A stretch of 64,000 bases of DNA, taken from assembly GCA_039621445.1 (NCBI GenBank), contig CP154955.1:10094241-10158240 (forward strand), in the 5' to 3' direction. The DNA is from Euglena gracilis (lineage: Eukaryota; Euglenida; Euglenophyceae; Euglenales). The stretch's first letter is position 1. Each line of letters begins with the position of its first letter. The position numbers and the translations under genes were made by a program. Of the stretch, positions 12,309-24,121 are shown piece after piece. Under the pieces are notes generated by a model that saw only the letters and a program-made list of their open reading frames with translations, ran no database searches and was not told the DNA's origin.

Positions 12309-13435
12309 ATCCTGGTAACCATCGGCCCGATCCCTGTACCGCAGGGCCCCATATTGCCATGTCGGCGAAGCCCCTCACGTGCCCCGAACGATGCCCAGCA
12401 TTATTTGCTTTCTTGTTCCAACTCTCTTTGTTTCCAGTGATCCTCACGTCTTCCACCCTCTTTGTCCCCTCACCTTCGCATTCACCCCGATGCCTGCTGC
12501 TGTGGAAACAGAGGCCACATTGTCGGCAACCCCTTCATCAGAGTCCCCCCATCTGCGCCTCGTCCCCCCCAGCTGCCCATGGTAACCAAAGGCTGTGGTT
12601 GGTTGGAATTGAAGGTGGTGTTCTCGGCATGGGGTGGCCATTTGGACAAAATTGTACAAAATTGTACCGGTGGAGGACACCCCAGCTGTCCTTTTAAAAG
12701 AACCAGTCAAGTTACTCAGTTCCCAGTGTGCCCCAAGCCTGTGCCAGCCCGGGAAGTGCTGTTGCGTGCACACTGGCACCTCCCCAAGCAGGAGTGCCCT
12801 AGCCAGCCAGCCAGCTCTGGTGTGCCGTGATGTACAAAAATGAGGTCAATCCTGTGAAAGCAGGGTTTTGTGCTTGCTGAACCCTCCCAGATGCCCGTCA
12901 AATGCAGTCCAGGCCAGGGGGCGAGGCAGTCCAGACTGGGGTGGGTTGCCTTGGACCCCATCTTCAGACAATGCAAGGCTTCAACCCTGGTCAACGGAGG
13001 CTGAGGGGCAGTAATGGGTGTTTTTTAGGTCATTTTTTGGTCATTTTTTTTCATCCAGCCTGCGTTGACAGGGGTTGTTGTCTTGCATTGTTTGCTGGTG
13101 GAAGGCCACCCCGGTGTGGGCTGCCTGCCCCCCCCCCCCTCCCCATGCCTGGGCATAATTTTTGCTCTAACAGGACTGACCTCAGTTTTGCAGCATAGGT
13201 GCGACAGGTGCAGGCCTGGGCCATGGTGCACATCGATGTACTGCCAGGGACTTTGGGGCTGCATGTTGGGTACAACCCATGCCCTGTGTGGAAGGAAAAG
13301 TGGAGGCGACGTTGGGCGCCAGGCTCCGACCCCCCCCCCCCTGGCACCCAGCCAATGCCCCAGAACCTACCAGAAGGGAAGGGGTTGCTTGCTAGTGGCG
13401 TCCACTGGGGAATGCCCACAATATACAAGGCATAT
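12309..13435. other. Intergenic stretch without recognised genes
   Basis: Both strands have open frames up to about 125 codons, but none shows a recognised domain. Short C-tracts lie at 13127-13140 and 13330-13341. I see nothing supportable here. Confidence 0.45.
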
Positions 13436-13512
13436 ATAATATATATAATAATATATAATAATATAATAATAATATATATAATAATATATAATAATAATAT
13501 ATATAATATATA
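13436..13512. repeat. (ATA)/(AT)n low-complexity tract
   Basis: About 75 bases containing almost only A and T, built of ATATATAATA units. Confidence 0.95.
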
Positions 13513-13516
13513 AACA

Positions 13517-14920
13517 AGGCATTAATTACTTTTCCATTCCAAGTTTTGTGGGCATGGGGGTGGCAGCGTAGTGTCCAGCCGTGGCCCACGAGCCCACTTG
13601 CTGGGCCTCCCACTGTACCGCGCCTCCCCCCCCCCCCCAGGCGCCTGCCACCCCCCTTACCTGCAATGTTGGCACCCCAAACGTTGACCTTCGACCTTCT
13701 GCACATGGCTGCCGAAATTCTTGACATGCAAACTTGTCACCCATAAGGCAGTAAGGTTGGCCCCCTGTTCTTACCTTCAATCAAGGCCCGGGCCAAGCGC
13801 CGGGGGGGGGTATTTTGAAAAGGCAGGGTTACATTTTTGGGGGGTTTATAGTTACATATTTAAGTGAAAAAATCTTTTACAATTTTTTTGTCACCGGGTG
13901 AAAATGTCGCCCGGAAAACTGTCCTCGACCCTCCCTACCTGCTGACCTGTCCTCATAGAGACCTATGTTCTACCTCTGTTCTTGCTGACTTGTCTGTAGA
14001 CAGTTTCCCGGGGGAGGGGGGTAGGTGTGGGTGGTGGGTGGTGGGTGGTGGTGGGTTGGGGGTTCCATCCCCTCCCTGCTCCCACCCACCAGGTCCGACC
14101 CCCCTCACCAGGCCTTCCCGAGTTCCCCGATTTTCAGGTTAACGTTTTTCTTTCGGCGGTGGTGGGTGGGTGGGTGGGGGTCGACCACCCCCTCCCCACC
14201 CCCCATGCTTTCCCGTACAGCCCTAGCTCGGCTGTTTTCTCTGACTCACCGATCTCCAGAGGGTTGGTGGTGGTTTCAGGCTTCTCTTTAAGGAAGTGTG
14301 CACCCCTGGGGGGGGGCTGGGTGCTGTGGGCAGGCAGGCAGGGGGGGGTATGGGCATTTTCAACCCCTGGGGCCTGGGGGGGGGTCGGGTTTTGGGGTGG
14401 GCAGTGCAATAGCACCCCCCCTGGCGCCGAAGGCGCTGAGGCCCAAAAAATGGCCATTTTGAAAGCGAAAATTGGCTGGGTCCGCCGGCACCTGTTCCAA
14501 AACCGACCCACTCCCCCTGGGGGGGGGGGGGCAGAACAGGAATTGGCCAAAGAGCCAGGGTGGTGGATGGGGGGGGTCGACCCCCCCACCTCCCGGGTGG
14601 GGGTCGACCCCCCCCACCAGGCCTTCCCGTTCTGCCCGCAGGCACCCAATAGCACAAGGCACCCCTCCCCCCCCCAGGTTGGGGTGAGAAGAAGCCTTGG
14701 CGGTGCCACAGGCTGCCTGCTGCCGTCCCATGCATCCATGGCATGGGGACTGCACTCTTACCAGCTATGGCCCCTACGTTGTGGAGGCGAGCCCTGGCTT
14801 CCTTTTTTTGTTGGAGCGGTTGCCTCCTGGCAAAGGAATCTGGCCAAAGATGTCCTCCCACCTGTCTGTGAGAATAAGGCGGAGAAAGTAGGCCCAAAAA
14901 CGCGAAAAGAAAAATGACCC
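13517..14920. repeat. Tandem duplication, unit A
   Basis: This block recurs, diverged and with insertions, at 14941-16760. Paired landmarks are GTTTTGTGGGCATGGGGGTG (about 13544) with GTTTTGTGGGCGTGGGGGTG (about 14967); TTGACATGCAAACTTG (about 13720) with the same (about 15365); and CCCCTACGTTGTGGAGGC (about 14771) with the same (about 16605). The unit contains a small AACTGTC/GACAGTTT element. No gene is recognised in it. Confidence 0.8.
13911..14010. mobile_element. Mini inverted-repeat element, copy A
   Basis: The left end CCGGAAAACTGTC faces the right end GACAGTTTCCCGG. Inside lie CTGACCTGTC and CTGACTTGTC units. A matching copy is at 15559-15662 in the duplicated block, and diverged fragments occur at several other places. 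Confidence 0.65.
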
Positions 14921-15558
14921 CAATGAAATGACCCCAATGAAGGCATTAATCACTTTTCCGTTCCAAGTTTTGTGGGCGTGGGGGTGGCAGCGCAGTGTCC
15001 AGCCGTGGCCCACGGGTCCACTGGCTGGGCCTTCCAAATACCCCAGAACCCCCGACACCTCGATCCGTGGCACGCTCTCTCGACGCCGCTGCTGGCCTGA
15101 ACCGAAGCTGTACGGGAACCCCAGAAACCCTACCACCCCCACCCCGGAAACTGGCCTCAACCCCCTGTACCTGCTGACCTGTCGTCACAGGGACCTGTCC
15201 TTGACTTTTACCCGCTGACCTGTCACCTATCACAATTTCAAAAGTTTCATCCCCCTCCCCCTTGGGGGGCTTGCCCCCCCCCGCTTGGTCCCCCTCCTCC
15301 TTACATGCAATCTTGGCCCCCCTACAGTTGGCCTTCGACCTTTTGACATGGCTGCCAAAATTCTTGACATGCAAACTTGGCACGCATAAGGTTGGCCCCT
15401 GGCCTGACCCTCAATCAAGGCCCAGGCCAAGCGCCTGGGTGGGGGGGTGTGGAGGTATTTTGAAAAGGCAATTGCCAGATTTAAAATTTTACTCGGGCTT
15501 GTACTTATATATTTCCGAGGGTCAAAAATGGCAACTTTTTCCTTCTGACCCGGACCCT

Positions 15559-15662
15559 CCCGGAAAACTGTCCCCCACCCTCTGTGCCTGCTGACCTGTC
15601 CTCATAGAGACCTATGTTCTACCTCTGTTCTTGCTGACTTGTCTGTAGACAGTTTCCCGGAG
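15559..15662. mobile_element. Mini inverted-repeat element, copy B
   Basis: Nearly the same as 13911-14010, with CCGGAAAACTGTC at the left, GACAGTTTCCCGG at the right and a shared inner segment ATAGAGACCTATGTTCTACC. Confidence 0.65.
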
Positions 15663-16233
15663 GAGGGGGTTGGCATGGGTGGTGGGTGGTGGGTGGTGGG
15701 TGGGTGGGGGTCCCACTTACCCCACCCACCAGGTCCGACCCCCCTCACCAGGCCTTCCCGTGTTCCCCGATTTTCAGGTTAACGTTTCCTTTCGGTGCCT
15801 CTGGCGCCAAATGAATTTCCCTTGCACAGTTCTGTGGTGGGTGGGGGTCGACCACCCCCTCCCCACCCACCATGCTTTCCCATACAGCCCTGGCCTGCTT
15901 ACTTCTCCCTCGCTCTCCGATCTCCAGAGGGCTGGTTAAGGAAGTGTGGACCCCTCCCCCTGGGTGGGGGCTGGGTGCTGGGCCGGCAGGGGGGTAGGGC
16001 ACTTTCAACTCCAACCCACCCCAAAACCCGACCCCCCCCCCCCAGGGGGGGTCGGGTTTTGGGATGGGCAGTGATATAGCGCATCCCCCGGCGCCGAAGG
16101 TGCGGAGGCCCCCCCAAAAAGGTCATTTTTAAAGGAGAATTGGTTGGGCCGGCAGGCACCTGTTCCAAAACCGATCCCCCCTGGGGGGGTGTGCCTGCCA
16201 TGGCAGACACCGACTGGCACAAGACACCCCCCC

Positions 16234-16529
16234 CAGGCTTCTTTTTAAGTCATCTGACCCCCCCCCCCCGGGGGGGAGGGGGTGGTTGGGTGGGTCGGGC
16301 CCCGTCGCCCCCCCCCCCCGGGGGGGGGGGGTCCCGCGCCGGAGGCGCTGGGTACACCTTTTCGGCGCGAAGCGCCGAAAATTTTTGAAAATTGCCTTTA
16401 ACGGGCCCGATTTTGGGGGGGTCCCCGCCCCCCCCCCCCCCCTCGGGGGGCCCGGGCCCCCCTGGGTGGGTGGGGGGGGACCCCCCCCTCCGCCCCCCCC
16501 CCCCCCCGGGGGTCTTAAAAAGAAGCCTG
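16234..16529. mobile_element. hAT-like MITE, family CAGGCTTC, 296 bp
   Basis: The terminal inverted repeats are CAGGCTTCTTTTTAAG and CTTAAAAAGAAGCCTG (one mismatch at the inner edge). Both sides carry the 8-base direct repeat ACCCCCCC (16226-16233 and 16530-16537), the duplication size of hAT transposons. The target is C-rich, so this repeat alone is weak evidence, but the same family has a complex duplication at 28177-28466. Inside are GGCGCGAAGCGCC and long C/G tracts. There is no transposase. Confidence 0.75.
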
Positions 16530-16775
16530 ACCCCCCCCCCCCCCGGGGTTGGTGAGAAGAACGCAGGTTGCCTGCTGCCAGGAACTGCACCCTCACCAGC
16601 TGTTGCCCCTACGTTGTGGAGGCCAGTCCCGGCTTCCTTTTTTTGAACCGGTTGCTGCCTCCTGGCAAAGAAATCCGGCATTCTGGCTGTGGTGGCCAAT
16701 TCAATGTCCTCCCACCTGTGCATGAGAATAGGGCGGAGAAAGAAGGCCAAAAACAAACATGAAAAATGGGTTTCT

Positions 16776-17829
16776 GGTTGGTGTTTTTTTTTTGACCCAG
16801 ATTTGAACAGCCCCTTAGGCGGATCGGCTGAAACCCGAATTTGAGCAACGGGTTGCTTAAATTTCGGGGGGGGGGGGTTGACCCTCTGGGTTCATATTTG
16901 ACCAGTATTTTTCAGGACCCTCACAGGGTTTATTTTTGGGTGGATTTACATTTGGGCCGAAGAATTCAAACTCTCTTCCTCAAGTGGCGCCTCACAGCAC
17001 TATTTCACCACCGACCAGATCGGAGTGGTTTCCAAGGGGGTCGCTAACCGAAAGCGATTTATTCATTTTTCTTTTTTTTCATTTTCAAGCATTTTTCGTA
17101 CTGGCAAAAATTACAACCCTCCCCGGAAAAAGTGCTAAAATGGGCAATTCAGCAAATTTCAAGAAAAATGGAAAATTAGATGGGAAGCCAATCCTCCATA
17201 ACGTCCAAAAAATGCAACAAGATTTGCAAGATGAAATCGGGGTCTATCCATCAAAATTTGGCTTGTTTTGGCCATGGTGGGTGTTATTTATGAGGGTGGT
17301 TGCTGTTCAAACAATGGGAAAATCGAAGCGGTTTCCCATAGCATTTTTCCCTTAATTTTTGTCCGGACTGTGCGACCCTCCGTTGCCCCATATATATTTA
17401 CACGCATCAACACCACACAAACCATTTACTAACAGGAATAAACTGAAAGAATTATATCATTCTTCTCGAAATTATCTATATTGATGGATGATGGATCATG
17501 GGGGAGGGTCTCGATGCCTTACCTGCAAACCGGCATTCAACTGCAGCCCAAACTCTCCTGCGTGATTATTGGGAGATGCGGCATCAGCAAAGGAAGCTTT
17601 GGGCCTCCAGCTGAAATTTGCCACTGTGTGGCCCACCTGCTACGCCCCCCCCCCCCCCCTGCCCGCCCCAGTCGATTTGACATCGACCCATTTCACACTT
17701 GTTTGCCTCCGGCCCTTAGCACCAGGAGCTGGATTTCGGCATACTTAAACACTTTGCCCGCATTGGGCCGGCAGGCCGTTTTGTCCCGCGGAACAGACAC
17801 GATGGGCGGCACAGATGGGGACAACTGTG
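16776..17829. other. Intergenic stretch, nothing recognised
   Basis: AT-richer sequence with a + strand frame of 139 codons at 16936-17355. Its composition is protein-like but I recognise no domain. A C-run plus GCCC lies near 17646. No element ends were found. Confidence 0.4.
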
Positions 17830-17837
17830 GTTCTTTC

Positions 17838-18349
17838 CAGGGAATTTCTTAAGGACCCCCCGGGGGGGGGGGGTCCAGCCTCCGGCTGGCAAAAAGGCTG
17901 CTGGCTGGATTTGAGCTGCTGGCTGGACCCCCCCCCCCCCGGGGGGTGGGGGGGGGGTGGGGGGGGGGTCCGGGGCTGGAGCGGGCTGGGCTGGGCTGGG
18001 TCGAGGAAAAACAAAATTTTCTAACACATTTTGGCCATTTTCGACATTTTGATGGGTGGAGCTAGATCAAGGCTGGGGGGCTGTGATGGAGGGGCTGTGA
18101 TGAGGGGGAAAAATGCAGGGATAAGTGAGCTGGACAGCCCAGTTGGCTGGCCGGCCTGCGGCCGACTGGGCCGGCCTTCGGCCGGCTGGCCCGGCCTCCG
18201 GCCGGGCTGGACCCGACTTTATTTCACTCGACCCCGGGGGGGGGGGGGGCTCCCAGCCCAAATTTGGACTGCTGGCTGGATTTGAGCTGCTGGCTGGCTG
18301 GACCCCCCCCCCGGGGGGTAGGGTACCCTCCGGCTTAAGAAATTCCCTG
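17838..18349. mobile_element. hAT-like MITE, family CAGGGAATTTC, 512 bp
   Basis: The perfect terminal inverted repeats CAGGGAATTTCTTAAG and CTTAAGAAATTCCCTG are flanked by the perfect 8-base duplication GTTCTTTC (17830-17837 and 18350-18357). The interior holds CCGGCTGGC-type palindromes, GAGCTGCTGGCTGGA units and C/G tracts. The only open frames come from these repeats, so it depends on a transposase elsewhere. The copy at 30896-31381 is inserted in the opposite orientation. Confidence 0.92.
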
Positions 18350-18469
18350 GTTCTTTCCGAGCACTCTTGCTGTGCATTCTGAGCGGCAGAGAGTGCAACA
18401 ATGGCCGTGCCGTGAACACGGTCGACCAAGCAGGTTTAACAGGGCGGGAAAGGATTTGCTGACACGACC

Positions 18470-19204
18470 CCCAGCGGTCCACTAGCTAGCCATTTTGCTA
18501 GCCCTGGATAAAGGCCACTTGCTGGAACCCCCCCCCCCCAAGGGGGCCATGGGCTCCCTCATTGCAAAAATATTTTCCTCTAGCGTTGCGCGCCGAGGCA
18601 GAAATGAGGCGAAAATTTAATATTGAGGGGGGGGGCTGATTTTGTTTTAAGAAACCCTAAAAATTGCTGAATTGGGGGCCAAAAAAAAATTCCTGTCACT
18701 GAGTAATTTTTTTTTCCACCAGCTAGCCCTGCTAGCACACACTGGACAAATTTTGATCAGCTGCATCGCAGGTTCCAAAGATTAGCAAAAAACTCATAAT
18801 ACAAATGCAAAGTACAAAAAATGCTTCTCCCCCCATCACTTTAAATTGTATCGCACTGCCCAAGGAAAAATCGCTTTGCGAAAGCGCCGAACGCACCTTA
18901 TGGCCAGTCACCCCCCCCCCCCCCCCAGGATCCTGTCCTGGGGGGTCCTGGGGGGGTCCTGGGGGGGTCCTGAAGAGGTCCTGGGGGGGTCCGGGGGGGG
19001 GTCCCGCAATTCTTGGCAATTTTTTTGCACCACAAGATGAGGTTATTGGAAGACCGGGGGTCCGGGGGGGCAGTAGCCCCCCCCCCCCCCGGTAACGGCG
19101 CCGAAGGTGCCCGGAACTCCAGGTCTTGTGGGTACCGTCCCCCGGTGGGTCCTGGGGGGGTCCTGGGGGGGGGGGAACTGGCCATGACTCGCCGAACGAG
19201 AATT
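18470..19204. repeat. CTAGC-containing GC-tract repeats
   Basis: CACTAGCTAGCCATTTTGC near 18480 and CCAGCTAGCCCTGCTAGC near 18718 bracket C- and G-tracts. At 18937-19010 a 10 to 15-base unit GGTCCTGGGGG repeats, and again at 19135-19170. No defined transposon ends could be set. Similar CTAG(C)TGG/CCTAGCAGA pairs occur near 35322 and 52060. Confidence 0.4.
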
Positions 19205-19316
19205 TTGACTAAAATAAATAATGATTAACCAATAAAATAAATAATCAATAAAACAATAATAAAATGATAAAAGAAATAATAAAATAAAATAATAAAATAA
19301 ATAATAAAAATAAATC
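19205..19316. repeat. (AATAA)-type A/T-rich tract
   Basis: About 110 bases of AATAAA, AATAAT and AAAT units with few other bases. Confidence 0.9.
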
Positions 19317-19755
19317 TGAGAAGGGGTGGTGAGAAGGGTGTTCAGAAAATGGTGGGAAGGGGTGGGGGGGGGAGGTTGGACCCCTCGTCCATCACCCATT
19401 GGTGTGGGGGGGATTCCCGTGCGGGCCTGACTGGGTGTGACTGGGTGTCAGAGAGAAGTCCCGGTCAAACCCCCCCCTCCCCTGAGGGGTGCCCTGCCGA
19501 AGGCAGCGTTTTGGTGTGTTTTTGGACCCCAAAATTGACCCCGCAAAGTGAATTCCCCCAAAGCCCCTCCCCCCAGAAGGTGAGTGGGTCTGTACCCCCC
19601 GGGTCCTAAAACCAAAAACCTCAAACAAACAGACAAACCTCTGCTGGGTGTGATTATTGGATGACCATGGGTGCTTGGCTTTAAAGCAAACTGGTGTCCT
19701 GGGGAAACTCCTCCCCCAAAAATTGTAGTCCCTGAGAACCTGTCAGCGTCCCGTC

Positions 19756-20083
19756 AAGGGTTTTTTTTTGGTTCTTGGACCCCCTCCCCCCGGGGGGGGG
19801 AGGGGGGATAGGGTGGGTGGGTCCCTTGGCCCCCCCCCCCCCCCCCCCGGGGGGGGGGGCGGGTGGGGGTAGGGACTGGTGGGTATATCTTTTTCGGCGC
19901 TGAAGGCGCCGAAGATTTTGAAAAGAGTTCTATCTATGTTTAGCATTTTTTTTGGCATTTTCGGGCAAAGTGGGTGGGTCCCCCGGGACCCCCCCCCCTC
20001 CCCCGGGGGGCCCCACCCCAGGGGGGGGGTGGGTGAGTGCTGACCCCCTCCCCCTCCCCCCCCCCAGTTTTAAAAAAACCCTG
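19756..20083. mobile_element. hAT-like MITE, family CAGGGTTTTT, 328 bp
   Basis: The left end AAGGGTTTTTTTTT and right end AAAAAAACCCTG are inverted repeats. The flanks GTCCCGTC (19748-19755) and GTCCCGCC (20084-20091) agree in 7 of 8 bases, so they are a slightly decayed 8-base duplication. The inside has GGCGC-TGAA-GGCGCC and long C/G tracts. It lies just upstream of the gene 2 start. Confidence 0.72.
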
Positions 20084-20200
20084 GTCCCGCCCGGGAAACC
20101 GCCAGGGTTCCCGGCACCGGCCAACCTGCCAAACGGGACAGTTTGCTCAAGGGGGTTGCTGCCTGACTGCCCCCGCCTCCCCAGGCCCCCGAGCCCGCCG

Positions 20201-20347
20201 ATGTATGCGGCACACGACCCGTTTGTGGACAGCGACGTCCCCGACCCGCAGCTCGCCACCCCCGACCCCTCGCCGTGCCTCAGCCCCGTCACGTTCCAGC
20301 CGGACTCCACCCAGTCCCGCCCCCTTTTGGGAGCCGTTGGGTTGCGG
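20201..20347 (+). CDS. Gene 2, exon 1: N-terminus (probable start)
   Basis: An ATG at 20201 opens MYAAHDPFVDSDVPDPQ and continues with a Pro/Asp/Ser-rich stretch of coding-like composition. A CCCCAG lies at 20179-20184, 16 bases upstream, so a spliced 5' leader is possible. PDR N-termini are poorly conserved, so this rests on position, composition and the in-phase join to the next exon. The 3' end is uncertain: GT at 20344-20350 leaving two bases would fit the one-base lead of exon 2. The start may instead lie in an unseen upstream exon. Confidence 0.55.
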
Positions 20348-21781
20348 TCGGTTTTTAATTTGAAAGTGTTGCAGCCATTGCTCAAGCCGGAGGGGTCCAG
20401 CCAAACCTGCCCCAATGTTTTCTGGCCTGTGAGCTGACCAGGGGGGTGTTTGAGCGTTGAGCGACGCTGTGGTGGTGTAAGAGGCGGGGATCCCCGCCAG
20501 GGTGGAGGTCGGGTGCGCGATTGGCGCCATGGTGTCCTCCCAGTGCAACCCCCTTCGCTGCCCTGCCCCCGCCTGGTCCGACGACAGCGACCCCCTCGCC
20601 GATCCATGCGGCGATGACGGGCAGGCTCCCTTCTGCTCTTTGGCGACAAATGAGAGGTTGCTGCAGGGGTTCAGGACTCAGGGTTCAGGACTCCTGTTTT
20701 GTCCTGATTTGTCCCATGACACTTGCTGTTCTTTGGTTTGCGGTTGCCTTTTGTGGTGGGTCTTTCATTCTTGGACCCAAGCTTTTGAGCTTTTTAGGTC
20801 ACCTCTTCCTTGTTTCCTTCCCCTGAACCCCCCAAACAAGACCCCTCCCCCAAATTGAGGCCCCCCCTGCAGATTTTCAGTAAAAAAATCACCCCCCAAA
20901 AAAACTACCCCCCCACCAAATAGGATTCCCCTTTTGGGGAAAATCCAAAGAAGACCTCCCCAAAAACTGTGAAAATTCCCCCCCAAAATGGTGACTTTTT
21001 GACTTTTTTTTTTTGCATTTCACCCATTTTCTATGTGCAAAAACCGGCATTTTTTGAGACAAGTTTTGCTCATTACCAAAAAATCGTCTTTTTTGAACCT
21101 ATTTTTGGACCTCCCCCAGGAAGGCTTTTTTGGCTTGAATTTCAGCAAAAAAAGCCAAAAAGTCAACACCCCAAAATAAGACCCCGGGATTTTCAGCAAC
21201 GGACCCATAAAGGAGATTTGGGGTCCTTTTTTGGGGGGAGTGCTTGCAGTGCTTTCTCAAGTTCCTTGTCAGTCCTCTTTTCTGGTCATTTTTCCGAAGG
21301 AATCCAAAGCTCCCCCCAAGGAAACTGTCACATCCAAGAACCTGTCAAGATCCAGGAAATTGTAGGGTCCCGGCACCGGCCAACCTGTCAAGGCATAGTT
21401 TTTATTTTCATGTTTTCCTTTTTCACACGGTATTCACAGACAATTTTTTTTGAATGACTCACAAGTTGCTTCAAAATTGAATTACCGTTTGTATGTCTGC
21501 ATTTTTCTGTCCAGATTTTTCTGTTGAAAACCAAATGAGTTTATAGTTTGTTTAATTGAGTTCTCAGCTGCTGCCCGTGGTAAACTGTCTTCCATTGTCT
21601 TTTTCACCCTCCTGTCCTCTTGGGACCTGTCTTATACCCTGTTCACTTTCCTGTCTCTTTTAACAGCTGACTTTACCTAATGACTCCAAACAATTAACTA
21701 TTCAACAAAACTATTCACCACCTCTCTTTCTGAACGAAATGAAACCTGATGTCTCAGCAAACACCCCCGTCGGTTCCCCAG
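20348..21781 (+). other. Gene 2 intron 1
   Basis: Holds a stretch rich in CCCCCAAA (20820-21000), two copies of GGTCCCGGCACCGGCCAACC-like sequence (about 20112 and 21367), and AACTGTC/ACCTGTC fragments at 21325-21400 and 21580-21670. No other gene is recognised. Confidence 0.5.
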
Positions 21782-21890
21782 CGTCGGCCTTGTCCGCCCT
21801 GGAAGGAGGTTTGCTGCCGACGATGAGGACGACCCAACCGACCCCACCACGCGGCTGCTCGGCAAGGACTTCACGCAGCTGCTGAAGTCG
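21782..21890 (+). CDS. Gene 2, exon 2: acidic N-terminal region
   Basis: After CCCCAG at 21776-21781 the frame reads RRFAADDEDDPTDPTTRLLG and then KDFTQLLKS, ending at GT 21891 in phase 0. It lacks an ATG, so it is easily missed in start-to-stop searches. The next exon begins in phase 0, giving LLKS then GSEMVTF. PDR N-termini have a comparable acidic stretch and an amphipathic segment before the first conserved strand. This is supported by phase and context and not by a strong motif. Confidence 0.6.
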
Positions 21891-24121
21891 GTGGCCCTGG
21901 TGGTGGGGCGGAAGAAGAACCCCACTGCGACCTTTGCTCCGAGTGACTGACCGCCTTTCCTCCTCACAGGGACAGACACGGTGTTGGGGGGGGGGGATGG
22001 TTGCTCCCCTTCCAAGGGGGGCTAGTGAGATGCTGTGGATACGACGGGTCCCTGCCCTCCCAGCTGGGCTTCTCAGAAAAATTGAAGTCCCAGATGCACT
22101 GGGTGTTGGGGGGTGCATTGAATATTTAATATTTCATTTTTTTAAAAAAAACGTTGTGCCTTTCAAGAGTTTCTGATGCGTTCCCGCCCTAAATTCCTCC
22201 TTTTCCCATGGTCATCCCTTCCCTCTGTCCCTTCACCTGCTGGGTCTTCATTCCCCACGATACGTCAGTTAACCCAACTCTGGCTCGGCTGGATGGCTTG
22301 CCAACAAGTGCTTATCTCAAATGCATCGGCTCATCTTTTTGGGGTTGGGGGTTGGGGGTTGGTTGGTGGGTGGGTGGGCCGACCCGCCATGGGGAAGAGG
22401 TCGTGAGCTGGTGAGTGGGTTGGGCCAATGAAAGACACGGCGCACCCAAGCAAAGGGCCGATCCTGCGGTGCTGCTTTTGTTTGAGGGATTGGAGCTGCG
22501 GGCCCCGACTGATGGGACGAGGGGCCTCCTTGGCAACCAAAGAGGGAGGTGAAACCCACTGGAAATACTCACTCTTCACACTTTCAGGTGAGACCTGCCT
22601 GCCTCCTCCCCATACTTAGGTGGCGTAAATTGCCCAAAACTTCTGACCTGTCTCAAACGGAAGAGGAAGCGGAAAACCGCTTCCAAAAAAGGCTCATATT
22701 TTTTTGAGGTTTCTGGAAGGGATCCCGATTTCGGCCAATTCCGATGGACGTCTGGCTTATAGTAACGGAGTCCTATAAAGTCCAAAGCAGACCCGAAACG
22801 GCATTTTTATTTTCAAATAATATGCAAAATGAACGAAACCAGTACAAAAATTACAAAAACAGGAAGAAAGTGGAGATTCACACCTGTATTCTGCTGCCGC
22901 CCGCACGGAAAGAACTCGAAACCCCCTGCAAAGGGATAAAAAAAAAGAAAAGCACAAAAACAGGAAGCAGTAAAAATGACATTCCGCTTCATAATCAGGC
23001 ATAGATCCCGGGAAACTGAACACAAAGAATCATATATGGTTCAATACAAATAGAACACGTCTGAAATTTTTCAGAAACAAAAAGGAAGCGGAAAACCGCT
23101 TTGATAGAAAACAGAAAAACTGAAGAGCAAAATCGGATGCAAGTGTGTGATGTCCAACTAACCAGGAGTCCTTTCAGAAAGAACATTGTTCCTCATTTCA
23201 AAGGCTATAATGAAACAGAGAAACTGAGAAGTGAATATTTGTCAGAGGCAAACTCGACGAAATGCACAACAGAAATTGTGAATAACAAATCGTAAGACAG
23301 AGAACAATACAGGCCTTTACTGCTTCTGTACTCTCTTTACTGCTCTACTGCTTCGACGAATGAACTGCTAGTCATAAGGAGACGATGAAAAAACCTGTGA
23401 AAAAAACAAAAGAACTAAGAAGTGGTTTTTCCGCTTCCGTAAACTGGAGGTAAGAAATTTAAATATATCAAGGTCCCAAACTGAATACATCGGAATGAGA
23501 ACAACACAGAACCATCTGAATAAAGAAATTAACGACATACACAGAAGCATCAAACATCCAACATATGTAAAAGTTTCAGCGACCATTATTTAAATGCTGT
23601 ATTGTATCCCAAAGAAGAGTCATAAAACAAAGTGTATGATCTATTTCTAATCCAGTTGTTCCTCTTTCCAATCCTTTTTGTTTGCTTTTTGTTGTCATAT
23701 ATTGTCAAATATTTGCATGGCAAGCGGAAAACTGCTTCATTAGCATACATTACCTGCTTTTCCTGGACCTACGCATCTGTCTCGCGCACTAATCAACTGC
23801 TAAACTGCCAAGTGCAACATGAACCTCAAATGTGAGTTATCAGTACGTTCTAAGTACGAAATCATTTTGTCTCCAGCAGTGCAAGGCGGGGAGCCACGGG
23901 GCTGCCGGTTGCCTGCTTCTGCCGCTTGCGGCCCCGGCAGCCCACAGGAACAACTGACACCGACGGTGGCCAACGTTGGTGTCAGGTAGAGTTGATCGCA
24001 AAGTCAGAACGTGGCCTCTCTTCCTTTTCATTCTGTCGGTCCAAAGGGAAAGGCATGGGACTTGGCAAGGCCATCCCACTTTCCCCCTTGCCCCGGCTGG
24101 ATTCGGATTGGGCTGTCTAAG
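21891..24121 (+). other. Gene 2 intron 2, AT-rich with palindromes
   Basis: A 2.2 kb intron. 22620-23830 is AT-rich and carries four versions of a palindrome with core AGCGGAAAACCGCTT (see 22665-22684). G-rich GGGTTGG units lie at 22340-22380. No transposase, reverse transcriptase or other gene is recognised on either strand. Confidence 0.5.
22665..22684. repeat. Palindrome GGAAGCGGAAAACCGCTTCC
   Basis: A 20-base inverted repeat with an 8-base arm around AAAA. Variants lie at 23084-23102, 23419-23437 and 23721-23737, within about 1.1 kb of AT-rich intron. Confidence 0.85.

Larger units (their letters stand above)
14941..16760. repeat. Tandem duplication, unit B
   Basis: Second copy of the 13517-14920 block, in the same orientation and longer because it carries extra elements, including the hAT-like insertion at 16234-16529. 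Unit A has no intact element at the corresponding place, so that insertion probably postdates the duplication. Confidence 0.78.
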
